From NCBI GenBank assembly GCA_965117035.1, contig OZ220748.1, positions 2,790,001-2,854,000 of the forward strand: a DNA stretch of 64,000 nt, in the 5' to 3' direction. The notes under the pieces are model-generated. The model did no database searches, had not been told where the DNA came from, and saw nothing but the letters and a program-made list of their open reading frames with translations. The DNA is from CAZENU01 sp965117035. Its GTDB lineage: Bacteria > Chloroflexota > Dehalococcoidia > Lucifugimonadales > CAZENU01. The number at the start of each line of letters is the position of its first letter. Position 1 is the stretch's first letter. Position numbers and translations under genes: made by a program. Shown here in pieces: positions 17,898 to 26,580 of the stretch.

Positions 17898-18704
17898 ATG
17901 CCATACTACCTGGATAACGCCTTCCTGCTGGAGGCCCCCTGGATAACGGTGGTCGGCTGCGGCGGGACCGGCGGCTTCGTGGCCGAGGGCCTCTGCCGAC
18001 TCTTCCAGGGGCGGAAGGCCACCATCGTCCTGGTCGACCACGACCGGGTCGAGCCCCACAACCTGCTCCGCCAGAACTTCTACGCCGGGGACGTGGGCGG
18101 CTTCAAGAGCCAGGTCCTCGCGGACCGGCTGGCCGAAGCCTACAACCGGCCCGTCGGGTACTCCGTCTACCCCTTCCGGGAGTACGACCATGACTCCCGC
18201 ACCAACGCTCATGGCTACCCCGGTCTCAACGACTACGGCGAGAGCCTGATCATCGGCTGCGCCGACAACGCCCTCGCACGTAGGGCCATGGCGGAGTGTC
18301 TGCCGGGACACCCCGCACGCTGGCTCATCGACGCCGGCAACGACACCAACTGGGGACAGGTCCTCGTCGGCAACGTCTCCGGTCGGGTGGACTGGGAGGA
18401 GCCCCCCTTCGAGGGCGAGACCTGCCACCTGGCTCCGGCGCCCACGCTCCAGCGACCCGACCTGCTGACGGCGGTCTCGACCAGGCCGCCGGACGTGGAC
18501 TGTGCGGCGGCCCTCGACCTCACCGACCAGGACCCGACCATCAACCAGATGATGGCGTCGCTGGTGCTACAGCTTGTCCGCCGTATGGTGGCGGGCACCT
18601 GCCCCTTCATGGGCCTCTACCTGGACATGGACCAGGGAACGGTCACACCCACCTTCGTCACCCCGGAGATCGTGGAGCGGACGGTGGGGACCTACGTCGA
18701 GTGA
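17898..18704 (+). CDS. PRTRC system ThiF-family E1-like adenylating enzyme
   Basis: 268 residues, ATG 17898 with AAGGAGGTG upstream. The nucleotide-binding loop is VVGCGGTGGF (G20-G26); LVDHDRVEPHNLLRQNF and DVGGFKS are the Asp, Arg and Lys motifs that bind ATP and the C-terminus of a ubiquitin-like protein. The predicted reaction is adenylation of the protein C C-terminus and transfer to a Cys. Of the Cys residues, C100s-C130s (CADNA, AECLPG) are candidates, not assigned. Fifth tightly spaced gene of the cassette. Confidence 0.88.
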   Translation: MPYYLDNAFLLEAPWITVVGCGGTGGFVAEGLCRLFQGRKATIVLVDHDRVEPHNLLRQNFYAGDVGGFKSQVLADRLAEAYNRPVGYSVYPFREYDHDSRTNAHGYPGLNDYGESLIIGCADNALARRAMAECLPGHPARWLIDAGNDTNWGQVLVGNVSGRVDWEEPPFEGETCHLAPAPTLQRPDLLTAVSTRPPDVDCAAALDLTDQDPTINQMMASLVLQLVRRMVAGTCPFMGLYLDMDQGTVTPTFVTPEIVERTVGTYVE

Positions 18705-18750
18705 TCGGCGCAACGGAACTGAGTCTGAGAACGAACCGGGAGGAGAAGTC

Positions 18751-19134
18751 ATGACGGACAAGAACGGGACCACGACCTGGCAGGACCCGAACAGCGGGCC
18801 GCGCGGGCACAAGCTGATGACGAAGAAACTCGGGGAGGAGGTCCCCGTCCTCTACGCAAACGAGAACGTAGCCGACTACGACGACGTGGTGGCCCACGTC
18901 AAGTTGTTCAGCCCGTACGCCAACTGGACCTGGTACGTGACGGAGTGGGACGCCGAGACCGGCGAGTGCTTCGGCCTCGTAGAGGGGTTCGAGACGGAAC
19001 TGGGGTATTTCGACCTCGCCGAGATGGCGTCTGCGACGGTGTTCGGAAGCGTCCCCGCCGTGGAGCGCGACCTGCACTGGAAGCCGAAGACCCTAGGCGA
19101 GATCAGGAGGGAGTCATCGAGGATGGCGGCCTAG
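18751..19134 (+). CDS. DUF2958 family protein
   Basis: 127 residues from ATG 18751 with GGGAGGAG upstream. VPVLYANENVADYDD, then FSPYANWTWYVTEWD and GYFDLAEMA are the DUF2958 pattern (a short domain common on plasmids and conjugative elements). Function unknown. It follows ThiF by 46 bp, consistent with the same mobile-element operon. Confidence 0.8.
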   Translation: MTDKNGTTTWQDPNSGPRGHKLMTKKLGEEVPVLYANENVADYDDVVAHVKLFSPYANWTWYVTEWDAETGECFGLVEGFETELGYFDLAEMASATVFGSVPAVERDLHWKPKTLGEIRRESSRMAA

Positions 19135-19185
19135 CGATCTGTGCTCGGGAGCACGGCGAGACAGGAACCAATGAAAGGAGAGACC

Positions 19186-19677
19186 ATGCCTGACGAAGTT
19201 GGAATGGAAGCGACCCGCTCGGATGCTCCGGGCGCCGGCGATAGTCCCTTCGGCGACACGGCGGGCGACAAGCCCGCCGCGCCTGTCGAAGAGAAGGATC
19301 CTCCCAGGGCCGAGGCCGCAGAGGACGCGCAGGGTTCCGAAGACGGAGGGGGGCAGGACGCCCTTCCAGAGGACCTGAAGGTGGTGGTGTCGATCAAGGG
19401 CGGCAGGGCCACCATCGGCGTGCAGCGGCCCTCGGCGGACCCGCACATCGAGACCTTCGACGACCGTGACCTGCCCGGGCTGGCGCTGGAGGTTCCGGCG
19501 GTGACCGAGAGGGCGAGGGCCAGGTGGGAAGACCAGCCCAAGCACCCGGCCTACGCGAGACCCGCTCCTCAGGCCAGGCGGCGGCACCGGCGCGGACAGG
19601 GAGCCGCACTGGGTTCAACCGCCGAAGCAGGGGCGCCGACGGAGCAGCCGCAGCAGCAGACGTTGAGGCTTTTCTAG
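19186..19677 (+). CDS. Unrecognised acidic protein of the element
   Basis: 163 residues from ATG 19186, chosen over upstream in-frame starts because AAAGGAG lies 5 nt before it. The N-terminal 60 residues are acidic and disordered-looking; a short ordered segment follows (KVVVSIKGGRATIGVQR), and the tail is basic and Gln-rich. It is the last gene before a strong hairpin, so probably the end of the PRTRC transcript. Confidence 0.6.
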   Translation: MPDEVGMEATRSDAPGAGDSPFGDTAGDKPAAPVEEKDPPRAEAAEDAQGSEDGGGQDALPEDLKVVVSIKGGRATIGVQRPSADPHIETFDDRDLPGLALEVPAVTERARARWEDQPKHPAYARPAPQARRRHRRGQGAALGSTAEAGAPTEQPQQQTLRLF

Positions 19678-19696
19678 GGCCTCGGCGCAACACACG

Positions 19697-19720
19697 GGGG
19701 AGGACGTGGCACTCCTCCCC
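19697..19720 (+). terminator. Hairpin after the PRTRC operon
   Basis: A perfect 8-bp stem GGGGAGGA (19697-19704) / TCCTCCCC (19713-19720) with an 8-nt loop lies 20 bp after the stop of the preceding gene. It lacks a following T-run, so it may terminate inefficiently or act as an mRNA-stabilising hairpin. Confidence 0.45.
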
Positions 19721-19724
19721 TGCA

Positions 19725-19760
19725 CGGGCATGTATGTGGCCTTTTCTGCGTTCAACGGGC
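19725..19760 (+). repeat. Dispersed motif, copy 2 of 3
   Basis: CGGGCATGTATGTGGCC followed by a short T-rich gap, TCTGCGTT and CGGGC; it closely matches 2036-2070. It lies between the operon-end hairpin and the ribosome binding site of the gene at 19782, a position suited to a promoter or operator. Confidence 0.5.
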
Positions 19761-19781
19761 TTTGAGAAAGGAGAACTTTCG

Positions 19782-20129
19782 ATGGAAGCAACCAGAGACC
19801 AGAACTACGAGTTGCGTCCATATGGCACGAGAAGGCTGCAGATGATCGAGATGCACCTGTTCGACGATGACGCGCCCGAGGAGAAGGCTCTCTGCGGAGC
19901 CGACGCCTCAGACGATTACATCAGGAGCGCGATGTGCTACCTGGAGGACCGCTTTCGCGGCTCTGATGTCGGCGCCGTCTGCGAGGGGTGCAAGGGCCTA
20001 GCAATCCCGTTCGCGGCGAACCTCGCCCAAGACTTGGAGGCCGGGGAACTGCTGGCCTCGGCAGCGGAGTACCGCGAGGTTGTTGAGACCCTCTTGAGAG
20101 AGACCGGCCGGAATCTGCCGAGCGTCTAG
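19782..20129 (+). CDS. Small hypothetical protein with paired cysteines
   Basis: 115 residues from ATG 19782, AAAGGAG 8 nt upstream. Contains C-G-A-D, then AMCYLEDRF and AVCEGCKGL, a spacing that could bind a metal. Soluble and acidic. It follows the PRTRC operon but has its own upstream motif. No family recognised. Confidence 0.6.
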   Translation: MEATRDQNYELRPYGTRRLQMIEMHLFDDDAPEEKALCGADASDDYIRSAMCYLEDRFRGSDVGAVCEGCKGLAIPFAANLAQDLEAGELLASAAEYREVVETLLRETGRNLPSV

Positions 20130-20235
20130 CTGAGAGGCTCGTTGGTCCATGTGTGGACTTCTTGCGTGCTGCAGCGGTGGCGAACCACGGGGAGAGTTCC
20201 GATACTCTTGTGACGGGTCCCCTGCCCAGCGCGTA

Positions 20236-20264
20236 AATGTGTGCGGCCTACTTTGCGTTTCGGT
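20236..20264 (+). repeat. Dispersed motif, copy 3 of 3
   Basis: ATGTGTGCGGCCTACTTTGCG then TTTCGG; a more divergent match to copies 1 and 2. It lies between convergent genes (ends at 20129 and 20282). Confidence 0.4.
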
Positions 20265-20281
20265 CCTTCCGCTACAAGGTC

Positions 20282-20527
20282 TCAGTCGGTGAAAAGGTGG
20301 CCTAGGTCTAGGTCGTCGGCTAACTTGAGCAGTGCCAACATGTGCTGCATGTTTGGCCGAGTCTTGCCTTCAGTCCAACGCCACACCGTGTGAGGATAGG
20401 TACCGATTCGGCGGGCAATCTCCGACCACGGCAGACCAGACTCCTCCCTAAAGCGCTTCAACCTTTCCGGGAAGTCGTCGGTGAAAGTGTGGATAATTCT
20501 GGTGTGCTGAGTACGAACTCGTGGCAC
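20282..20527 (-). CDS. XRE-family helix-turn-helix regulator
   Basis: 81 residues from GTG 20527. A typical XRE-type helix-turn-helix is visible: RLKRFREESGLPWSEIARRI then YPHTVWRWTEGKTRPNMQHM. Such short proteins repress promoters, commonly on mobile elements. The motif at 20236-20264 is downstream of it, not in its promoter. Its target is unknown. Confidence 0.75.
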   Translation of the reverse strand: MPRVRTQHTRIIHTFTDDFPERLKRFREESGLPWSEIARRIGTYPHTVWRWTEGKTRPNMQHMLALLKLADDLDLGHLFTD

Positions 20528-20651
20528 TATCTCCGGCCTTCCTGCCCGGGGAATGACTATGGAGGCTTATGAACTGCGTATGGCTGGACCGCCGATTGAG
20601 CAGGGCCTCTCGAGGGCCTCGCGGTCGCTGATTCTCCCTACCCAAGAGTGC

Positions 20652-21717
20652 CTAGGGCGAGTACCAGCGGTCGGCGAAGGAGTCCTGGTACCGCGCCAAC
20701 TCCTCTTCCGTCAGGCATTCCAGCAGGCGACGACCATCGTCCGCCGTCTCGGCAATCTCCTCAGTGCTCAGGGTCGAGATGTCCAGATTGCGGGATTGCG
20801 CCAGAACCATGTAGTGCGGGTGATCCCTGGTGAATCGGAGAACGCGCCGCCGACTCCTCATTGAGCCCGTCTGTCCGTTTCGCAAATCCGCCGACGAAGA
20901 TGCGGTTGTTGATGTCCGGCTCAAGGCAGACCCCGGCTGCAGATACGACTCCGGGGATGACGAACGCCTCTCTAAGGGATGCAACCTTGCGAATCGAACC
21001 CAAGGAGCCTTCAAGGAGGTTCTCTTCCAGGTAGCCGATCTCCCCCTCGTTGAGAATCCCTTCCAGCAGGCCTTGCCCGTTTACTCCTTCGCTTACCGAC
21101 CACGAATGGACGGTGAACTCGACCTTCTCCTCGTCCGTGAAACAGTCCCAGAGGTTGAGGAGATAGGTGTGGGTCGTCTGGACGTGCTCTGCCACCGAGG
21201 GGTGCAGATCTTTGACTCCGAGCCAGACGTATACGACTTCGGGGTGCTCGTAGACGATGCCGCTGATGCAATCACGGGTCTCCCCGGCCCAGCCTCCGGC
21301 ATGCCCGTCCATGACCGCTATGCCTAAGAGCGAGGTGTTGTCAGCGTTCATGCAGCTGAACAACGTGCTTAGGAGGGCACGCTCGATCAGCGGACGCTCG
21401 TAGGCCCTTTCCAGCTCCGTTACAAACGGTCCCGTCTGGAAAGCCTGGTAGTCCATGTCACCTAGTTCCGTCCGGATGCACGTTGCCTCCTCCTCGGAGA
21501 GCCGGTCTGTAAGGTCCTTTCCTTTCGTCGCCGCGCTCTGCGCCAACGTATCCGATGACTTCTGTGGTGGCGTTGGTTCCAGGTGGAAGTCGGGGCCGGA
21601 GTTGGTGCTGGCGTGAGAGTCGCGTCGGAACCGTCTCCGCAAGCCGCGGCAAGTGCGCAGACCGCGGCTGTCAGGACAAAACACCCTGATCGTCTGAGAA
21701 AGCTTCAAATCCGGCAT
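20652..21717 (-). pseudogene. Frameshifted surface lipoprotein
   Basis: Parts of one lipoprotein are spread over different frames. A start (MPDLKL) at 21717 is followed, one base out of frame, by a signal peptide and lipobox (CFVLTAAVCALAAAC) and a Thr/Pro linker; the body then returns to the first frame (LTDRLSEEEATCIRTELGDM, YLLNLWDCFTDEEKVEF). Near 20860 the coding sense moves again (RFTRDHPHYMVLAQ to CLTEEELARYQDSFADRWY, stop 20652). At least three frame changes mean no intact product as written. The Cys-containing helical repeats are typical of related outward-facing lipoproteins. It is either a decayed gene or read-error damage. Confidence 0.65.
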
Positions 21718-21843
21718 CGACGCTCTGCTGCACGTGACATACTCGACTCGCAATTGGCCATTCCCTTGGGGTACGTTCGAGAGGCCTTCATCAGGGAATC
21801 CTCCGCGAGAAAGGGGTACTAGATGCGGAGTTCCCCCTTCCAT

Positions 21844-22163
21844 GATAGGCTACATTCCGTTCAAGGACCGTATTGGTCGCTCCGGTGACAGGCCTGTCCC
21901 TGCCCATACTACCCCTATGGCAAGCAATCCGCTCCAACTTCACTTGGCTATACTGGAGTCCATTCTACAACATAAATCGTATCATCTACATATTGTAGCG
22001 GCTCTATAACGTATCTTATCCATGTCCACTTGGCGAGCCTCCTTGCTATAATCCGTGTCGCCGAAAGGCGCGAGAGTTCGCAATGCACGTCGCGGAGCCG
22101 AGGCGAAGCGGCCAGTCGGGCTGGAGGCCGATTGATGCTGCGCACTCGGAGGTCGATGCGGCT
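21844..22163 (+). other. Intergenic region with a candidate promoter
   Basis: About 320 bp. TATAAT at 22047-22052 is a perfect -10 match, but no good -35 lies 16-18 bp before it. An imperfect inverted repeat (CTACAA about 21965, TTGTAG about 21998) lies about 50 bp upstream. The promoter would serve the hydrolase at 22164. Confidence 0.4.
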
Positions 22164-23789
22164 GTGAGACTAGATTCCATAGACCGTATTCTGGTCGTTG
22201 GTCTTCTCCCCCTTATCGTATTGGGGTCAGTTGCCTGCGACGACGCGAAACGGGTGGGCGGGCCGACCCGCACCCCGGGCCAGGAATCTGCCGAGCCGTT
22301 GGCCACGCTTACAGACGTGTCTCCCATCCTTGCACCGCTTCCATCACCGATTCAGAGCGCTGAAAGCGGCGATCCTGCCACCCCAACGACCGGGGCGGAC
22401 TCGGCTGACGAGCGGATCGAGTGGACAACCTGCGGGACCGGTCTTGAGTGTGGATTCGTAGAGGTCCCCGCTGACTACGGTGACCACCAGGCCGGCAGCA
22501 TTACGATTGCGGTCAGTGTGCATCGGGCCACATCGCCTGAGAGTCGAATCGGCTACCTGCTCGTCAACCCCGGCGGACCGGGAGAGAGTGGCGTCGAGTT
22601 GGTCGAGGGAGTTCCTCTTGGAGTATTCTCGGATGAGGTCGTCGCCCACTTCGACATCGTCGGATTCGACCCTCGTGGGGTCGGGTCGTCGGAGCCCGCC
22701 TTCAAGTGCGGGGCGCCCGGTGAGCAGATCGCGCTCTTGGCCGCGATTGACGGCCCGATCGACACTCCGGACGATATGGTCGCAGGCGAGGCCGCCGCCC
22801 ACCTGTGCATCGAATCGATGGGTCCTGTGGGAGGCCTACTCCACAGCGCGTACGTCGCCAAGGACATGGACGAGATTCGCAAGGCCTTGGGCACCGACCG
22901 GATTTCGTATCTGGGTTTCTCCTACGGCTCCACGCTTGGGGTCTGGTACGCCACGCTCTTTCCGGGATCGGTCAGGGCGATGGTCGTCGACGGTGCCGAA
23001 AACCCGGTAAAGCTGGTCGCCACTCAGCGGGAACGCATCGACGAGGAGATGGAGCAAGCTGGAACGTTCGCCACCTTCCTCGAACGAGCCCTGAAAGCGT
23101 GCGACGGTTCCGACTGCCCCATCTACAACAATGGAGACCCCGTCGGATACTTCCACATGGCCGTCGAGAAACTGTACCTGGTCAACGTCGCGGCGGACGG
23201 CCATCCGCTGGCGGGCGCGTTGGGAGTGATCTCCACTCTGTACAGCGAGGATACGTGGCCCGCCCTGTGGCACGGGCTGTACGAACTCCACGAGGAGGAC
23301 GACCCCGTCATCCTGCTCGACTTCGCGCGTCTTCAGCTTGGAGCTGAGCCCGGAGCCGCCAGCTTCGCGGCCCACGTCAACTGCTTGGACAGTTGGGCGC
23401 TGCATCCGGAGTTGGGCCGCGCCACACGGCTGGATGATCTCGCGATGATCGACGCGGCCATCAGAGAGAGGTTCCAGTTGCTGGCGGCATTGGACCCCTT
23501 CCAGCCCGATCCCTGCCCGTTCTACGACCAGTTCGCTCCCCAACCGCTTGACGGTCCCCTGAACGGCGGCGGGGTCGCCGTACTGGTGATTGGCAACCAC
23601 GGCGACCCGTTCACCGCGTTCCGCGAGTCCGAAGAACTGGCGACCGAGACTCTCGCCAACGGCTACCTAGTGGAAACCGATCACCCGACCCACGTCGTCT
23701 ATCCCAACGACGGATGCGTAAATCGCCACGTTCACAAAGCGCTGATCGGCGGTGCCTACCCGGACGAGCGCCGGGTCTTGTGCGAGTGA
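22164..23789 (+). CDS. Secreted alpha/beta-hydrolase (tripeptidyl aminopeptidase-like)
   Basis: 541 residues from GTG 22164, chosen because a signal peptide (ILVVGLLPLIVLGSVAC, possible lipobox Cys) starts directly; GGAGGT lies 10 nt upstream. The frame is open back to ATG 22083, which would add 27 residues before the signal. Nucleophile elbow GFSYGS with S253; Asp in GNHGDPFTAF (D481) and His in DHPTHVV (H510) complete a Ser-Asp-His triad. NPGGPGESG is the oxyanion-hole region of TAP-type peptidases, and the C-terminal Cys/Asp segment matches that subfamily. It probably cleaves peptides or esters outside the membrane. Confidence 0.8.
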   Translation: MRLDSIDRILVVGLLPLIVLGSVACDDAKRVGGPTRTPGQESAEPLATLTDVSPILAPLPSPIQSAESGDPATPTTGADSADERIEWTTCGTGLECGFVEVPADYGDHQAGSITIAVSVHRATSPESRIGYLLVNPGGPGESGVELVEGVPLGVFSDEVVAHFDIVGFDPRGVGSSEPAFKCGAPGEQIALLAAIDGPIDTPDDMVAGEAAAHLCIESMGPVGGLLHSAYVAKDMDEIRKALGTDRISYLGFSYGSTLGVWYATLFPGSVRAMVVDGAENPVKLVATQRERIDEEMEQAGTFATFLERALKACDGSDCPIYNNGDPVGYFHMAVEKLYLVNVAADGHPLAGALGVISTLYSEDTWPALWHGLYELHEEDDPVILLDFARLQLGAEPGAASFAAHVNCLDSWALHPELGRATRLDDLAMIDAAIRERFQLLAALDPFQPDPCPFYDQFAPQPLDGPLNGGGVAVLVIGNHGDPFTAFRESEELATETLANGYLVETDHPTHVVYPNDGCVNRHVHKALIGGAYPDERRVLCE

Positions 23790-24023
23790 GAGGGCTGGGG
23801 CCGGAGCGCCGCATCCGCGAACGTTGTGTGTCCCGGCCCCGCTTCGCGGAGGAGGAGTTGCCCTGGAGGGCAGTTCGCAATTCCATAGCTGGACGTCTCC
23901 GAGGTCGTAGGGCCGACGAGCGTAGCGGTGTATGTCGTACCTTCGACACGAACGCCGACTCGCCGGCAATGTGTCGGCTTGCCTATACTCAGGCACCCGT
24001 GCGGGAAGGGAAGGTGATGGACA

Positions 24024-24352
24024 TTGAGCACGACATGGAGAACCCTATCGGTCGTCGGCGCTATCGTCTTCGTCTTTGGTTGCGGCGCGACGGACGATGG
24101 GGAGACCCTGGAGGTGACTGTGGGACCGCGGTTGAAGGAGTGCGTAGTTGTCGTTCCTATGCAGTGCATGGTGGTCGATGGAGAGTTCTTCTTCGACTCG
24201 ATGAAAGGGGTGTACTCCTGAAGAGGGGGTTCGTCTATCGGTTGAAGATAGAACGTTTCTATGCGTGGCCCGAACCAGAGGAACCGCCACAGGACGCATC
24301 CCGGTACGGATACCGTCTCATTGATGTCATGAGCAAGACTCCTGCAGAGTGA
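24024..24352 (+). pseudogene. DUF4377 lipoprotein, frameshifted
   Basis: Starts MSTTWRTLSVV with a lipobox ending VFGC, then KECVVVVPMQCMVVDGEFFF. At about 24210 the frame is lost to a stop (24219-24221) near AAAGGGG/AGGGGG runs; the continuation in another frame reads RGFVYRLKIERFYAWPEPE and ends at 24352. Joined, the two match DUF4377 (a roughly 80-residue secreted domain of unknown role). The shift is equivalent to one missing base, so a homopolymer undercall is as likely as real loss. Confidence 0.7.
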
Positions 24353-24573
24353 ATGAACGGTCTGCAGTCCTACCATCGCCTCGCGCAGTGCCAGGTCGGC
24401 TGCGGGGATCATTGTCAAGTGTGCGCCTGCCCACCGGCCGCCTCCTACGGCGTCGTCATGATGCTCGATGTCCCACGGTACTGAATGCACGGGGTTCAAC
24501 GACATAGGATGGACACGTCGCGAACGGGCGACCGTCGTTAGGCTGAAACAGTGAAAGGTAGGTGTAGGTTCTC

Positions 24574-24990
24574 ATGACGATGGTCTTGCGAGGGATTGGC
24601 GCAATCATGATGGTGTACGCTGCGCTCTATCTGGCTCAGTACATCTTCAGCGCGCTCTACGAAAACCCGCAACGCGTGTGGGACGTGATGAACGTCGTGT
24701 CAGGGCTGGGCATTCTCATCGCCCTGGCGGTGAACCTCCGGGAGATGCACTCGCAGTCATCAGGCGAGTCCACCACCCTGAGCCGGGTGGGTGCCCAAGC
24801 GATGTTCTACGCCAACGCCACCCTGGCGATCTGGTTCTTCCACAACTGGACAAGGCTGATGACCCTGGAGGAAGGCGAGTCCACGAAGTTGCACCACGAG
24901 GTGGTCTGGCAGCTCATAGCGGTGATGATCCCCTTGGTGCTTGGCACGACGGGATGGAGGCTCTGGCGGAAGAAGCCCCGATCACTGTGA
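24574..24990 (+). CDS. Small integral membrane protein
   Basis: 138 residues with four predicted membrane segments (for example IMMVYAALYLAQYIFSAL and VSGLGILIALAVNL). ATG 24574 is followed by an in-frame ATG at 24580. AGGTAGGTG precedes them. No conserved active residues were noticed. Isolated gene; function unknown. Confidence 0.65.
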   Translation: MTMVLRGIGAIMMVYAALYLAQYIFSALYENPQRVWDVMNVVSGLGILIALAVNLREMHSQSSGESTTLSRVGAQAMFYANATLAIWFFHNWTRLMTLEEGESTKLHHEVVWQLIAVMIPLVLGTTGWRLWRKKPRSL

Positions 24991-25435
24991 CGGGGGAGCA
25001 CTCGTGCAGGCGCTTGTAGTTGCCTGGGCCTAGTCCCGCGGATTGATGCCTCTCGCGCGGGAGGTGGGGCAGTATCCCATGATGGAACGCCGGTATCAAG
25101 CCGGCGGTATCGGGGACAATCGCGGCCCATCAGCCGTCTCTATGGGGACGGCCGATTCAGTCGTGGTGTGTGAGCGATCCTTTCCGCATAGGTACGTACG
25201 TCGGGAAGTGTGAGTCTTGATGTGTGGCATTAGTTGTCGCGATCCATTGTCGCTGACCCGCAAGCACCGTCAGATGATCCTCGGACGGACTGCTAGCGTC
25301 GACGGCTACACCGGCGCAGACGGTCTTAGAATCGCCCCCGCCCTCGCCGACGGTCGCCAGAACACGCCCGTCCGTCTCTAATACTGTCGTATTAGAATCT
25401 CTTGGCTCCGGGCCATCGTCCGGAGGTGGCCACAA
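24991..25435 (+). other. Intergenic stretch, nothing recognised
   Basis: About 445 bp between the membrane protein and a convergent small gene. No open frame has a convincing ribosome binding site. Confidence 0.4.
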
Positions 25436-25732
25436 TCAATCTTCTAGGTCAAACCCAAAGGGTGGCTTCGGCCCGTCCTCGGCTTCCACATGATCCGCAT
25501 ACCGCTGTCGCAGGTACGCCTCTACCTCCTGTGATACCGTTATGTAATGAAACAGGTCTTGTTCAGCCCGAGGGGAAACAGCATGGAGCCGTAGCCTCAA
25601 CTCCTTACACTTTTCCACCAAACCGTCCAAACTAGGGTCTACAGCCGCGCGCCGCATCTTCCCATCGGCACCAATCCGCAACGCTATGAATAGCGACTCG
25701 TCACAATCCAAGACGTAGAGACCCTCGGACAT
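25436..25732 (-). CDS. Small soluble hypothetical protein
   Basis: 98 residues from ATG 25732, with AGGAG 8 nt upstream; the longer frame to 25942 adds an unlikely N-terminus. Sequence SEGLYVLDCDESLFIALRIG then LVEKCKELRLRLHAVSPRAE suggests a short alpha/beta protein. Unrecognised. Confidence 0.6.
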   Translation of the reverse strand: MSEGLYVLDCDESLFIALRIGADGKMRRAAVDPSLDGLVEKCKELRLRLHAVSPRAEQDLFHYITVSQEVEAYLRQRYADHVEAEDGPKPPFGFDLED

Positions 25733-25942
25733 TTCTGATTCTCCTGCTCCGCCGTGTACATGTGAGAGATAGAATAGCACGGCCATACATTCGCGCCTCG
25801 ACGCCCCTACTAGTTCTACTACGCAACTCTTTCTCCAAGACCAATCCAGCAACCGCACACGGAGAACCTCACGCTGTCCAAGTCCCGCAACACCGGTGCC
25901 AGAATAGCCGCAGCCACATATGCCGCCCTCGGAGCATCCCAC

Positions 25943-26350
25943 ATGAGCTTCTTATTCATGCAGTTGGCCGACCCGCAGTTCGGCCTGTTCGCCGACCTGA
26001 GCGGCATGGGCCCGGCGGAGATCGAGGCGAAGCACCGGAGATGAATGCCCGTCCGGCCGGCGCCGAAGATAGCCGGATTCGCCGACGAGACCCGGCTCTA
26101 CGGCAAGGCCATCGCGGAGGCCAGCCGCCTGCGCCTGGACTTCGTCGTCACCTGCGGCGACATGGTCACCGACGCCGACGACCCAGGCGCAGCTCGACGA
26201 GCTTTTCCGCATCACCGGCCTGCTCGACCCGGCTATCCCGATGCACTGGGTCGCCGGCAACCACGACTTCAGCAACGGGCCCATCCGCTGACCAGCTTGG
26301 GGACTGGACCCGGCCGTTCACGGTTCGGAAGGACTGTTGAGAGGCAGAAA
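25943..26350 (+). pseudogene. Metallophosphoesterase fragment (decayed)
   Basis: The calcineurin-like phosphoesterase motifs can be read across frames: FMQLADPQFGLF (metal-binding Asp), GFADETRLYGKAIAEA, VVTCGDMVTDADD (GD motif) and HWVAGNHDFSNG (GNHD). A stop at 26042-26044 interrupts the first frame, a frameshift falls near 26185-26190, and the sequence degenerates after about 26290, before the later His motifs. This is not a functional gene. Confidence 0.75.
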
Positions 26351-26387
26351 GATGGCCACGGGAGATGAGCGCATCACGGCCCTTGCC

Positions 26388-26455
26388 CCGAGCGGATGTT
26401 GTAGGCTGCGTGCCAGCCCGTCTGAGAAGCGGACTTTCAACCTTGTCAACGACCG
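26388..26455 (+). pseudogene. Short gene remnant related to 41459-41550
   Basis: CCGAGCGGATGTTG, then GCGGAC, TTC, and GACC with CGATGAT closely match the plus strand around 41459-41550. Read in shifting frames both give PERML and (K/R)RTF(N/D)L(V/I). It is interrupted by stops here. The parent family is not recognised. Confidence 0.45.
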
Positions 26456-26472
26456 CCCGATGATTTAGCTCG

Positions 26473-26580
26473 TACACGCCCGCCGCCTACGCGCTCGAGG
26501 TCAACGCTGGAGAAGTCGACCGATTCGGGATCAGAGTCGGCGACAGGGTGAAGTTCGACAACATCGACAACGGCTGCTGA
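26473..26580 (+). pseudogene. C-terminal remnant of a DUF192 protein
   Basis: 36 in-frame codons ending at TGA 26578-26580. AYALEVNAGEVDRFGIRVGD followed by RVKF is the end of the DUF192 fold. The first two-thirds of the domain and any start are missing. Confidence 0.6.

Noticed and set aside
23797..23840. Stem GGGGCCGG / CCGGCCCC after the hydrolase gene
   Set aside because: Loop of about 28 nt and no T-run; too weak to call a terminator.
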